A stretch of 64,000 nucleotides of DNA, taken from positions 62,001 through 126,000 of the forward strand of contig JANXSY010000173.1 in NCBI GenBank assembly GCA_025356435.1, written 5' to 3'. The translations under genes and the position numbers were made by a program. Below the pieces are notes generated by a model. That model did not search any database. It was given only the letters and a program-made list of their open reading frames with translations, and had not been told where the DNA came from. Below are positions 57,292 to 64,000 of this stretch, piece after piece (the stretch's first letter is position 1; every line of letters starts with the position of its first letter). This DNA comes from Isosphaeraceae bacterium (GTDB lineage Bacteria; Planctomycetota; Planctomycetia; Isosphaerales; Isosphaeraceae).

Positions 57292-58257
57292 CTATCGCGA
57301 GGGCAGGGCAGGGGGGGCCGTCGGCATCAGGTGAATGACGTTCACCTTGAAATAAATGATCGCGACACACAGGACGACCCAAAGCCCGACCGTGGCGATC
57401 AGCAACCGGTCGGCAAAGAGGTCGCGATCAGGGGCGTCGCCGACGTCGTACATCACGACCAACATCAGGTAGCGATAGACGCCATAGACGACCAGCGGCA
57501 CCGTTACGACCAGCGACTCGTTCCCGGGTCGACCGGTGATGGTATAGAGCGAGTAGCAGGTGATGGCCATCGTCGCCGTCATCGCCAGGAGAATGTCGAG
57601 CAGGTCGATTCGATATTTCCGGAGCACAGGCCTGCGATGCTCGGCGTCCACCTGACTCAGCTCACTCCTCCGTTTGGCGAAGCCGAGGAACAGGGCGAGG
57701 AAGAACATACAGAGCACGATCCAGGGCGTCGGCGCGACCCTGATGGCGAAGACGCCGTAGAGCACCCGCATCACAAATCCGATCGCGATGATGATCACGT
57801 CGAGCAAGACGGCATGCTTGAGCCGGATCGAATACGCGACCGCCATCGCCAGATAGAGCCCGAGCAAGACCCGGCAGGCCATCGGCAAGAACAGCGACGA
57901 TCCGAACGCCGCCGTCGCGATCGCCAGAGCCCCTACGATCGCCCACCGCGTTGGGACCACCCCCGCCGCGATCGGCCGTGACCGCTTCTTGGGATTCTCC
58001 GCGTCAACCTCTCGGTCGCAGACGTCATTGATCAGATAGACCGACGACGACGCCAGGCAGAATCCGGCGAACGCGACCAGCGAATCCACAAGCGACGCGA
58101 AGTCAAACAGCCGACCCGAAAAGATCAGCCCCGCGAAGCAAGCCAGATTTTTGACCCACTGCCGTGGCCTCGCCGAGACGACCAGGCCCACGAGACGGCG
58201 AGAGGTCGACGACCGGCTGTCCAAGGTGGATGATTCCGTTGCAGCCGGCTCGGTCAT
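57292..58257 (-). CDS. UbiA-family prenyltransferase, decaprenyl-phosphate phosphoribosyltransferase-like
   Basis: The 321-residue protein has eight or nine membrane helices and the UbiA signature LINDVCDREVDAENPKKRSRPIAAG (about 75-99), which contains N-D-x2-D-x3-D and the Lys/Arg patch. The start RPRQWVKNLACFAGLIFSG matches decaprenyl-phosphate 5-phosphoribosyltransferases that use phosphoribosyl pyrophosphate (DPPR synthases). That would give an arabinose or ribose donor for envelope glycans; other UbiA substrates remain possible. Its start overlaps the stop of the PIN-domain toxin gene by 4 bases (ATGA), an odd coupling. It converges on the RHH gene with 25 bases between. Confidence 0.87.
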   Translation of the reverse strand: MTEPAATESSTLDSRSSTSRRLVGLVVSARPRQWVKNLACFAGLIFSGRLFDFASLVDSLVAFAGFCLASSSVYLINDVCDREVDAENPKKRSRPIAAGVVPTRWAIVGALAIATAAFGSSLFLPMACRVLLGLYLAMAVAYSIRLKHAVLLDVIIIAIGFVMRVLYGVFAIRVAPTPWIVLCMFFLALFLGFAKRRSELSQVDAEHRRPVLRKYRIDLLDILLAMTATMAITCYSLYTITGRPGNESLVVTVPLVVYGVYRYLMLVVMYDVGDAPDRDLFADRLLIATVGLWVVLCVAIIYFKVNVIHLMPTAPPALPSR

Positions 58258-58679
58258 GGGATATCCGGGATGAGCCTGAGCGTACGGTTGCGTTTGAGAC
58301 GGATGATCGATAAATCTCGGCGATCAAGCGTGAATACCGTGCTCAGATTCTCACGCTCGGCGAGATAGGCCAGGGCGGCGTCAGCTAGTTGAAGCCCGGC
58401 AGATTCGTAGCGACGCATAATCTCCGCGATCTCAACGAGGCTTTCACCATCGAGAGGCAGAAACTCGAACAACCCAGCGGCATGGGCGTCAGTCATACGG
58501 TCGATGGGGCGATGCTGTTTACGAAGAAGCCAAACCGCCTCGGTTATCACAGGCCAGCAGGTGACCAGCGGTGGCGAGATTGTCGCGAGCGTATCGACAC
58601 AACGTTGATGTTGAAAATCACTCTCGGCAAGGAGGGCGACGAGTGGACCGGTGTCAAGAAGGATGCGTCGATCAGTCAC
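58254..58679 (-). CDS. PIN-domain protein (VapC-like toxin)
   Basis: The GTG at 58679 follows GGAAGG by 8 bases and gives a 141-residue product, the usual VapC size. The four acidic residues of the PIN active site are in place: D9 (LLDTGPLVALL), E47 (VITEAVWLL), D100 (LQLADAALAYLA) and D119 (TLDRRDLSII). The fold would cleave RNA, often tRNA. The start overlaps the end of the RHH antitoxin gene by 8 bases, and its stop overlaps the UbiA gene start. With the partner upstream it forms a type II toxin-antitoxin pair and probably aids plasmid maintenance. Confidence 0.9.
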   Translation of the reverse strand: MTDRRILLDTGPLVALLAESDFQHQRCVDTLATISPPLVTCWPVITEAVWLLRKQHRPIDRMTDAHAAGLFEFLPLDGESLVEIAEIMRRYESAGLQLADAALAYLAERENLSTVFTLDRRDLSIIRLKRNRTLRLIPDIP

Positions 58680-58917
58680 GCCCGAAACCTTCCATATGTT
58701 CGGGGTTGGTACTGAGGTCGTGCGGCGTGTCCTTGTAAACTCCGATGATGCCAATGCGTTGTGCAATATCGAGACAGCTCACTTGTGGCACACGCCTCCG
58801 AACGTGCTCCATTAACGCCTCACGCACAATGTCCGAAGAGCTGACGCCTTTCTCCCGAGCCTCGGCCTCCAATTCCCGCTTGAGCTTCTCGTCAACCCGA
58901 ACGTTGATCCGTTGCAT
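58672..58917 (-). CDS. Ribbon-helix-helix antitoxin
   Basis: The ATG at 58917 has GGAGG 4 bases upstream and gives 81 residues. The start MQRINVRVDEKLKRELEAEAREKGVSSSDIVREALMEHV is a typical RHH DNA-binding domain (strand, helix, turn, helix). The C-terminal 35 residues (LDIAQRIGIIGVYKDTPHDLS, then GFGRD) are probably the toxin-binding tail. It lies immediately upstream of and overlapping the PIN toxin. Repeated CTGACAAT sequences and a palindrome lie in the promoter, fitting autoregulation by the RHH dimer. Confidence 0.88.
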   Translation of the reverse strand: MQRINVRVDEKLKRELEAEAREKGVSSSDIVREALMEHVRRRVPQVSCLDIAQRIGIIGVYKDTPHDLSTNPEHMEGFGRD

Positions 58918-58928
58918 AATACCTCCAG

Positions 58929-58971
58929 CTGACAATCGTGCGTCTGACAATTTACCAAACTTGTCGGACAA
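58929..58971 (-). promoter_or_regulatory. Operator-like repeats of the toxin-antitoxin pair
   Basis: CTGACAAT occurs at 58929-58936 and 58944-58951 (15 bases apart), and the palindrome TTGTCGGACAA lies at 58961-58971. All three share GACAA or its complement and lie just upstream of the antitoxin start (58917), where an RHH repressor would act. Confidence 0.55.
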
Positions 58972-59078
58972 AGAGGCGATTTCTTTTCTTTCCTCTTTCT
59001 TTTCCCATGCCCGCTATAATTGCCTAACTGTTACCTCAGCGTTCAGTATTGAGAATCGCCTGATAACTTTGTGGTGCT

Positions 59079-59523
59079 ATGAGAGATTCTTCATCCCAAT
59101 CAATAAAGGAAGTCACTCGTCTGGCAATCTTCACGGCGATGAGTCGGGAGCATTTTCAATGGTGGGGACAATCTTCCGAGGCCGACCTTCTCGGCCGAGT
59201 ATTTGATCTTAAATCCATGGAGTCAAACGACCAACGACAACCTAACGCTGCCGATGACATCCGCATGCATCGCGATTTGCATCCCAATTGGAGCGACGAT
59301 TGGATATTTACTGATCCATTTTTGAACCTTATAAAGTGTCCCGATGCGACGCTTCTCAAGCTTTTCGAAACAATGGTTCATCCCACCATTCAACCAGATC
59401 CAACGGCTTGTTGACCTCGTAAACCTTCACATCGCTTGCGACGGTTGGCAACTCGAAAGAGCCTCGACGATGTCCGCGAGACCCGTTTACAAGGCCCACC
59501 AACGGAGCCCTAAAGATGGCTGA
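59079..59523 (+). pseudogene. AbiJ N-terminal-domain-like protein, frameshifted
   Basis: The frame from ATG 59079 reads VTRLAIFTAMSREHFQWWGQ, then LGRVFDLKSMESNDQR, ADDIRMHRDLHPNWSDDWIF and MVHPTIQPD, which resembles from memory the N-terminal domain (NTD3 type) of AbiJ-type abortive-infection proteins. It stops at TGA 59412-59414, but another frame from about 59401 continues as QRLVDLVNLHIACDGWQLE and SARPVYKA, the normal end of the domain, stopping at 59521-59523. A net shift of +1 (or -2) lies near 59397-59403. Repaired, the product would be about 148 residues. It overlaps the nuclease-like gene by 8 bases. Sequencing error must be excluded. Confidence 0.65.
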
Positions 59524-60304
59524 ATTATCGAGATATATAACACCTCACGACCTTGATATAGAATTAGAATCATGTTTCTACAGTGTCTCTTTAGTATTTG
59601 CCCATCGAGGCAATTTTACTGAGGTCGCCATCCTGGCGGATGCTTCCGCCGAAGTCACACAGACGGATTATGACAATTATAATGGCGGATCTTATGGGTA
59701 TACGCTAAATATTCGCATTCGACCGGATCTCTACGTTCAGATCTCCGACGAGCGTTCGGAATATGCGAAGGTCATCCGTGACGAGATGATCCCTCACTTT
59801 CCTCGCAATCGGGCACTACATGAAGTCCTCATTCAGCCGTTTCAAATGGCTCCCGTAGGCTGGCAGGAAAAGGCCAAAGCTTGGGCCGGTGGAGTAGGGG
59901 TCACTAATCAAGGCCGCGTTCGCTCGACGAACATCGCTGGCCGTGAGCATGACGGCCTACTTTTTCGCTCTCAGCCGGAAATCAATCTGTACGATGCCCT
60001 TAAGAAGCGAGGTGTTGCCTTTGCACCTCTCCCCATCTTTCTGCGCGGCGGTGAGAATTATCAAAGACTCGAGCCCGATTTCATCGTCCTTAAGGACGGC
60101 GTTTTCGCTGTTATCGAAGTCGATGGGGACAATTTCCATCCAGAGACACCTTCAGCAGCCCGCGCGCGATTAAAATTGCTTGAGGATGCAGGAGCTTACA
60201 TCCTGCGTGTGAATGCAATTACCTGCTCCACGGCAGAATTCGCCGAAACTTGTGCCGACAATATTTTAAACGATATTGCCACGCATAAGCACAATAGACA
60301 TTAG
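59516..60304 (+). CDS. PD-(D/E)xK nuclease-like (DUF559/Vsr-like) protein
   Basis: The 262-residue protein starts at ATG 59516, inside the end of the AbiJ-like gene, so the two are probably co-translated. The first about 130 residues match nothing I know (YITPHDLDIELESCFYSVSL, DYDNYNGGSYGYTLNIRIRP). Residues about 150-255 look like a PD-(D/E)xK fold: E155 (SQPEINLYDAL), E-P-D188 (RLEPDFIVL), and E201-V-D203 (AVIEVDGDNFH), with D203 in place of the usual Lys as in DUF559-like proteins, then a terminal helix. GC content is lower than in the neighbours. With the AbiJ-like protein it may form a phage-defence module; this is inference. Confidence 0.72.
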   Translation: MAELSRYITPHDLDIELESCFYSVSLVFAHRGNFTEVAILADASAEVTQTDYDNYNGGSYGYTLNIRIRPDLYVQISDERSEYAKVIRDEMIPHFPRNRALHEVLIQPFQMAPVGWQEKAKAWAGGVGVTNQGRVRSTNIAGREHDGLLFRSQPEINLYDALKKRGVAFAPLPIFLRGGENYQRLEPDFIVLKDGVFAVIEVDGDNFHPETPSAARARLKLLEDAGAYILRVNAITCSTAEFAETCADNILNDIATHKHNRH

Positions 60305-60423
60305 CTCAGAGAATTTGCGATCGACGATGCATTGCCAAATACTGTGAAAAGATTCCGTGTCTTGACGCAAGAGGTTAGATCCGGTGTTCCGCAAGGTGGG
60401 TTGGGGAAACTGACTCGCTCACT

Positions 60424-61968
60424 TTAATCAAGATCCGGAAAAAGCCCCTTCTGCGTCCCCGATCCCTCACCGGCGAGCTTCTTCTCAAGCGCGGCGAGGC
60501 AGAGCGGTTCGAGCATGTTCTTGAACCGGCCGACACTTGGGTTGTCGGCCTTGACGGTGGCGATGATCGCTTGGCGATCGGCTTCGGGAAGACGCTCCCA
60601 GCGGTCCCGGAGGAGAACTTCTCGCGACTTGGCCCGCTCGGCTTCGTCATTGACCTTGCGCTTCTGTTTGCGCGCCTCTTCGGTCGATTTCGTCGCCTTC
60701 TCGGCCGCTTGACCGGCGGCTTTGGATTGGGCCTCGGCTTTAGCGAAGTCGGTCGGGGCCTGGTAGTCTGACCGGATCGACGCGACCAGGTAGCCCGCCG
60801 GGTTCTTGCCGACTCGCTTGTCCTTGTTCTGTACCAACCAATCGAAGACTTCGAGCTTTGTTCGCACCCGACTCTGAGAATGCGTCTCGACAAGCTCGGC
60901 CGCTGTCTTCGGGGTCACGTCTCGGGCCTTGAGAGCCTCGATCAGATCACCCGCTTCGGTCGGCGGGCCAGGCTCGCCCTGCACGGCCTGGCCTCGGATC
61001 AGGATGATCCGCCATGACCCTCGCGCGACCCATGAGTAACGCTCCTCCGCGGCGAGCGGCTCCAGGAAGCCCAGTCCCTCCAGCTCCTCGATCGCCGGCT
61101 TGAGCCGACGCTTCAGCTCGGTCGGGGCATAGGATCGACTCAGGCCGATATGCTCACACGCGAGCGTTCGAAGATCAAAATCAAGCTGGTTGCGGCGATA
61201 GAATCGCTTATCCAAGAATCGGAACATCCGTTTCGTGGTCGGCAGGCGGAGGCCCAGGTAGAAGTCGAGGTCGAGCTGCTTGAGGTTGCCGCTCTGGAAG
61301 CTCTGGAAGATCACCTCGTTCCACTTGAAGCTCGAAAGCGGCAAGGGGTCTCCCTCGGCACCCACCTTCTTCGAACGCTTCGGCGGGACCGCCTTCGCCC
61401 CTTTGGCCCCCTTGGCCGGCTTGCGACGCTCCCGATCGTAGAGCGTCACGTTGTCGAGGACGTGGAAATTTTCGTCGACCCAACTCTTGGCGTTGTTGTC
61501 CCACCACGCATTTTCATACATCAAAACGACGCCCACCCACCGGTGCAGCGCCTCTTCAATCCGCCGGTAACTGTGACCGCTCTGTGGCCACCCTAAAAGC
61601 TCGATCAATTCGTAGCGTGAGAACGGCACACGAGGGTCGGTAAAATTGCTCCGACGCTTCGTCAATTGGATCAGTCCGACCAATACCTCGTCGTCCATTG
61701 AGGTCGGCAGTCCGTGCTTCGGAGTACCCATAATCGTCAGTCGACGGACGATTGGATCGCTGTCCCGACTCTCCAACTTGTCCTCAAAGACAAGTGTCAG
61801 TTGCCCGTTTGGCACCCGGTCCGACAGCGCCGCGATCGGAAACTCGGCAAGGTTGAGCTCGTCCCGGCCTCCAGATTCGAGTGAAGGGGTCGTCCCCTCA
61901 TTCATCCTAAACCACCCAGACTCCTCAGGCTGCGGGACCTGCGCAATCGGTTTATTCTTTGCGGTCAT
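60424..61968 (-). CDS. repA: Replication initiator protein (RepA/RPA-type, winged helix)
   Basis: The 514-residue protein has PNGQLTLVFEDKL, LTIMGTPKHGLPTSMDDEVLVGLIQL and VPFSRYELIELLGWPQSGHSYRRIEEALHRWVGV, a winged-helix initiator arrangement seen in RepA/TrfA-type and planctomycete plasmid initiators. Later comes the second winged helix (LGLRLPTTKRMFRFLDKRFYRR, LACEHIGLSRSYAPTELKRRLKPAIEELEGLGFLEPL). The last 120 residues are Ala/Lys-rich coiled helix (KAEAQSKAAGQAAEKATKSTEEARKQKRKV). The start ATG at 61968 has AGGA a few bases upstream. It should bind the iterons 170-640 bases upstream and open the origin. The gene points away from the iterons. Confidence 0.9.
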   Translation of the reverse strand: MTAKNKPIAQVPQPEESGWFRMNEGTTPSLESGGRDELNLAEFPIAALSDRVPNGQLTLVFEDKLESRDSDPIVRRLTIMGTPKHGLPTSMDDEVLVGLIQLTKRRSNFTDPRVPFSRYELIELLGWPQSGHSYRRIEEALHRWVGVVLMYENAWWDNNAKSWVDENFHVLDNVTLYDRERRKPAKGAKGAKAVPPKRSKKVGAEGDPLPLSSFKWNEVIFQSFQSGNLKQLDLDFYLGLRLPTTKRMFRFLDKRFYRRNQLDFDLRTLACEHIGLSRSYAPTELKRRLKPAIEELEGLGFLEPLAAEERYSWVARGSWRIILIRGQAVQGEPGPPTEAGDLIEALKARDVTPKTAAELVETHSQSRVRTKLEVFDWLVQNKDKRVGKNPAGYLVASIRSDYQAPTDFAKAEAQSKAAGQAAEKATKSTEEARKQKRKVNDEAERAKSREVLLRDRWERLPEADRQAIIATVKADNPSVGRFKNMLEPLCLAALEKKLAGEGSGTQKGLFPDLD

Positions 61969-62031
61969 TACATCCTAGCTCTTCTTGAGTTAGTCTGGGG
62001 TATTTGAAGCGAATATAACGAAAATAACACC

Positions 62032-62060
62032 AACAAAAACAGCGTTTTCGCTGTTTTGTT
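62032..62060. other. AT-rich hairpin between repA and the iterons
   Basis: AACAAAAACAGCG (62032-62044) and CGCTGTTTTGTT (62049-62060) pair around TTTT with one bulged A. It lies in the AT-rich stretch 61985-62130, the likely unwinding region of the origin. On either strand the arms also supply a short T-rich flank, so it could end transcription. Confidence 0.5.
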
Positions 62061-62137
62061 CTATTAGGTCTTAACACAAGTCTAAGCAAATTCTCCGCGC
62101 TTTAACTCCTTACTCTAACAGAACTTCCGAGAGCCAA

Positions 62138-62613
62138 GTATGCTCGGTTTATCGTTAGTGGTATGTCCGGTTTATCGTGAGTGCACGGTCTAAGTATGTC
62201 CGGTTTATCGGTAAAGTATGTCCGGTTTATCGGTAAAATGCACTCCAAATATGCTCGGTTTATCGTTAATGATCCCATGTATCCTACGGGTCAGATATCG
62301 TTAGTGGACATCGAACCACAATTGCATGCATTCTTTCAAAGTATGTCCGGTTTATCGTGGTGGCCGGATGCACATCGACGTATGTCCGGTTTATCGTGAT
62401 GGACGTGGGAACAGAAGGTCGGAGGTATGTCCGGTTTATCGTGATGGACGAGTGTGATGAAGCACAAGTATGTCCGGTTTATCGTTATGGACGGATGTGG
62501 AGACGTCTGCCGGTGCAAAGGGCTGAGTATGTCCGGTTTATCGGTAGTCGATCGGGGCCGGAAAGGGACGACCTGTGCGGCGGTTCAAAGCCTCAAGTAT
62601 GTCCGGTTTATCG
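62138..62613 (+). repeat. Iterons of the replication origin (11 copies)
   Basis: The 17-base unit GTATGTCCGGTTTATCG occurs in direct orientation starting at 62138 (variant GCTCGG), 62161, 62194, 62216, 62249 (variant ATATGCTCGG), 62341, 62380, 62425, 62468, 62527 and 62597. A half copy (AAGTATGTCC) is at 62692. The first five are 23, 33, 22 and 33 bases apart; later gaps are 92, 39, 45, 43, 59 and 70. TGATGGACG or a relative follows several copies. This is the binding array for the initiator encoded next to it. Apparent peptides with MSGLS or YVRFI repeats are products of this array, not genes. The remainder to 62926 holds no gene. Confidence 0.93.
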
Positions 62614-62926
62614 GTAATCTGCGACTGAAAGCCGGGGTTTGTGGGCATTTTTATGTTCAACTTGCCTCCCCGGGTCTGGGGCGAGGGGGCTAAGTATGTC
62701 CCGAGTGACGTGATTCGTCGATCGGCCTTGACGAGCCGAGTCGGTGTCGTCGGAAGAGTCGGCAGAATCGTTCGACGCGATGTCGATTCTGCCACTTTCG
62801 CTCAAGTTGGGGCCGAGGATGGGGCGGGGATGGCCCGAGAATGGCTCAGGAGGGGTCGTGGCGCGATCGCCGTCGTTCGCGCGGTAGAATTATCGTCCCC
62901 AGACGACATGCCACTTAAAATCGATC

Positions 62927-64000
62927 CTAGGCACTCTCGTCGTTGCCGGCAGAATCGGACCCAGTTACGGACGATGGGTTGGACGGAGGGTCGTCAAGTT
63001 GGGGAGTGTCGGACTTTCGAGGTCCACGTCCGGCGAGAAGCGACCGAAGAGAGAACTTGTTCTTATGGCCGACTCTATCGATCCGTTCGAGCAGCCAGGC
63101 GGCGGTCTCCAGGGAGCGGGCGGGGTCGATCTCGGGGGCGGGGGGGAGATCTCTCGCTGGCCGTCTCGGCTCACCGGCAGGGAGGTGAAGTTGGTTCGAA
63201 TGTGATGGTGTGGATTTGGAATTGGCTTCGATCCGGGCGAGCTCAGCGGCCAGACCTTCGATCCGGTCGCGTTGCGTGTCGAAGCGGTGGGTTGTGTCGG
63301 TCTGGAGATGCGTCAGGATCATGGCGACGGACTGCTGGAGTTCGTCCTGACGGCGGAGGATCTCGGACTGACCGGCGTGAAGCGTTCCGAGCATCCAACC
63401 GATGACGGCCTCGCGAGAATCGGGCGGGATGAGCTCAATGGGGAAGGCTCGGCCGTCGATGCTGGGGAGGCCGCCGAGTTCGGAGAGCGAGGGAAGATTC
63501 GCGGACTTGTTGATGAGGTGTGGACTGGGCATCCGCACCAGCTCGCGACTCAGCGATTCAGGGGGGGCGATCCGGGCGATGAATCTCGCCTGACCGATGG
63601 AGATAGCGTCGCCGTCGTTAAGCGCAATAGCACCTCGGGGCGTCTGGTCGTTCACCAGTGTCGGCTGACCGGGGAGGTGGATGAGGTAGGCCCCATGCGT
63701 GGTGCGGAAGAGGGCACAATGTGTCCTGGCGACGTTAGCCTGGTTGAGGCGAATGCCGCACGAGTCGCCTCGGCCGATGAAGACGAGTTCTGAGCCGAGA
63801 GCCCACGAGACCCCTCGTTGGCCGACGGGTTCGAGTGAGAGGCCGCAGAGTGGGGCATCTTTTGAGTCAGCAAGCAGGTTTGAGCCGCAGGGCGGGGGAG
63901 ACACGAGGTGTCCGTCCACTTCGAGCGCTGCCAGGCGGAAGAATCGGCCGGCGATCTCGATCGACTCGCCAGGGAGGAGCCACCCGCAGGGGGCGGGCTT
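62927..64000 (-). CDS. Double FHA-domain protein with coiled coil, 5'-truncated by window edge
   Basis: The frame stays open to the right window edge, so the N-terminus and most of the first FHA domain lie outside; the last strand of it is visible (LLPGESIEIAGRFFRLA). The second FHA domain follows: VFIGRGDSCGIRLNQANVARTHCALFR, then PGQPTLVNDQTPRGAIALNDGDAISIGQARFIARI. It has GRGDS and ARTHC in place of the GR and SRxH core. Next come a helical Gln/Glu-rich stretch (ILRRQDELQQSVAMILTHLQ, DRIEGLAAELARIEANSKS), a Pro-rich linker and a basic segment. The layout matches the protein at 18128-19552, so the two are paralogues. A GTG at 63919 is probably not the start. Confidence 0.85.
   Translation of the reverse strand, partial: KPAPCGWLLPGESIEIAGRFFRLAALEVDGHLVSPPPCGSNLLADSKDAPLCGLSLEPVGQRGVSWALGSELVFIGRGDSCGIRLNQANVARTHCALFRTTHGAYLIHLPGQPTLVNDQTPRGAIALNDGDAISIGQARFIARIAPPESLSRELVRMPSPHLINKSANLPSLSELGGLPSIDGRAFPIELIPPDSREAVIGWMLGTLHAGQSEILRRQDELQQSVAMILTHLQTDTTHRFDTQRDRIEGLAAELARIEANSKSTPSHSNQLHLPAGEPRRPARDLPPAPEIDPARSLETAAWLLERIDRVGHKNKFSLRSLLAGRGPRKSDTPQLDDPPSNPSSVTGSDSAGNDESA

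Noticed and set aside
59403-59414. Programmed frameshift in the AbiJ-like gene
   Set aside because: No slippery sequence or downstream hairpin was found; mutation or sequencing error is simpler.
62138-62613. CRISPR array
   Set aside because: The 17-base units are too short, spacers vary from 5 to 75 bases, and no cas gene is near; a replication initiator gene adjoins, so these are iterons.
62181-62617. Frames giving repeated MSGLS and YVRFI peptides
   Set aside because: They are translations of the 17-base iteron array and have no other conserved sequence.

Overview
The window looks like part of a large plasmid or chromid of a planctomycete close to the Isosphaeraceae. The reasons are two DUF1559 pseudopilin-like proteins with C-terminal H-x9-DG signatures, two TPR/FG-GAP/ASPIC-UnbV proteins, a PEP-CTERM protein, surface proteins with an N-terminal LExR-type motif, FHA proteins with coiled coils, and generally high GC. 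A replication initiator beside 11 iterons, plus a ParA/ribbon-helix-helix partition pair beside a repeat-rich AT-rich tract, say that this end of the window carries the replication and partition control of its own replicon. No rRNA, tRNA or CRISPR array was recognised.

Layout: 1-9.2 kb is one tightly packed + strand exopolysaccharide operon (three GT4 enzymes, a GT2 enzyme, a polysaccharide deacetylase, a deacetylase-like protein, a secreted beta-helix protein and a nucleotide-sugar dehydrogenase) ending in a hairpin. 9.3-17.9 kb holds a PEP-CTERM protein with a clear terminator, a short-repeat patch, a 1434-residue TPR protein, ATP-dependent PEP carboxykinase and a VanZ-type membrane protein. 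18-22.3 kb holds a double-FHA protein, a second beta-helix protein (paralogue of the first) and a sugar epimerase. 23-37 kb holds two paralogous, head-to-head cassettes (DUF1559 pseudopilin-like, tiny lipoprotein, TPR/FG-GAP/ASPIC) with a GntR-type regulator and a TPR protein between them. 37-44.4 kb is a mixed group: two methyltransferases, a frameshifted GNAT/FemAB-like gene, an endonuclease/exonuclease/phosphatase protein, a G8/beta-helix secreted protein and a sulfotransferase. 44.6-54.3 kb is one giant 3258-residue surface protein.

54.9-62.6 kb is the maintenance and defence end: candidate centromere, parA and its RHH partner, a UbiA-type prenyltransferase coupled to a PIN/RHH toxin-antitoxin pair, a frameshifted AbiJ-N-terminal-like gene overlapping a PD-(D/E)xK nuclease-like gene, then the replication initiator and its iterons. 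The window ends inside a second double-FHA gene.

Most notable: (a) the centromere candidate with a 15-bp repeat, consensus CTATTGNNACNWTGG; (b) the AbiJ-like plus nuclease-like gene pair, a possible undescribed two-gene defence module; (c) the duplicated pseudopilin/lipoprotein/ASPIC cassette. Family assignments come from motif recognition only; no database search was run.
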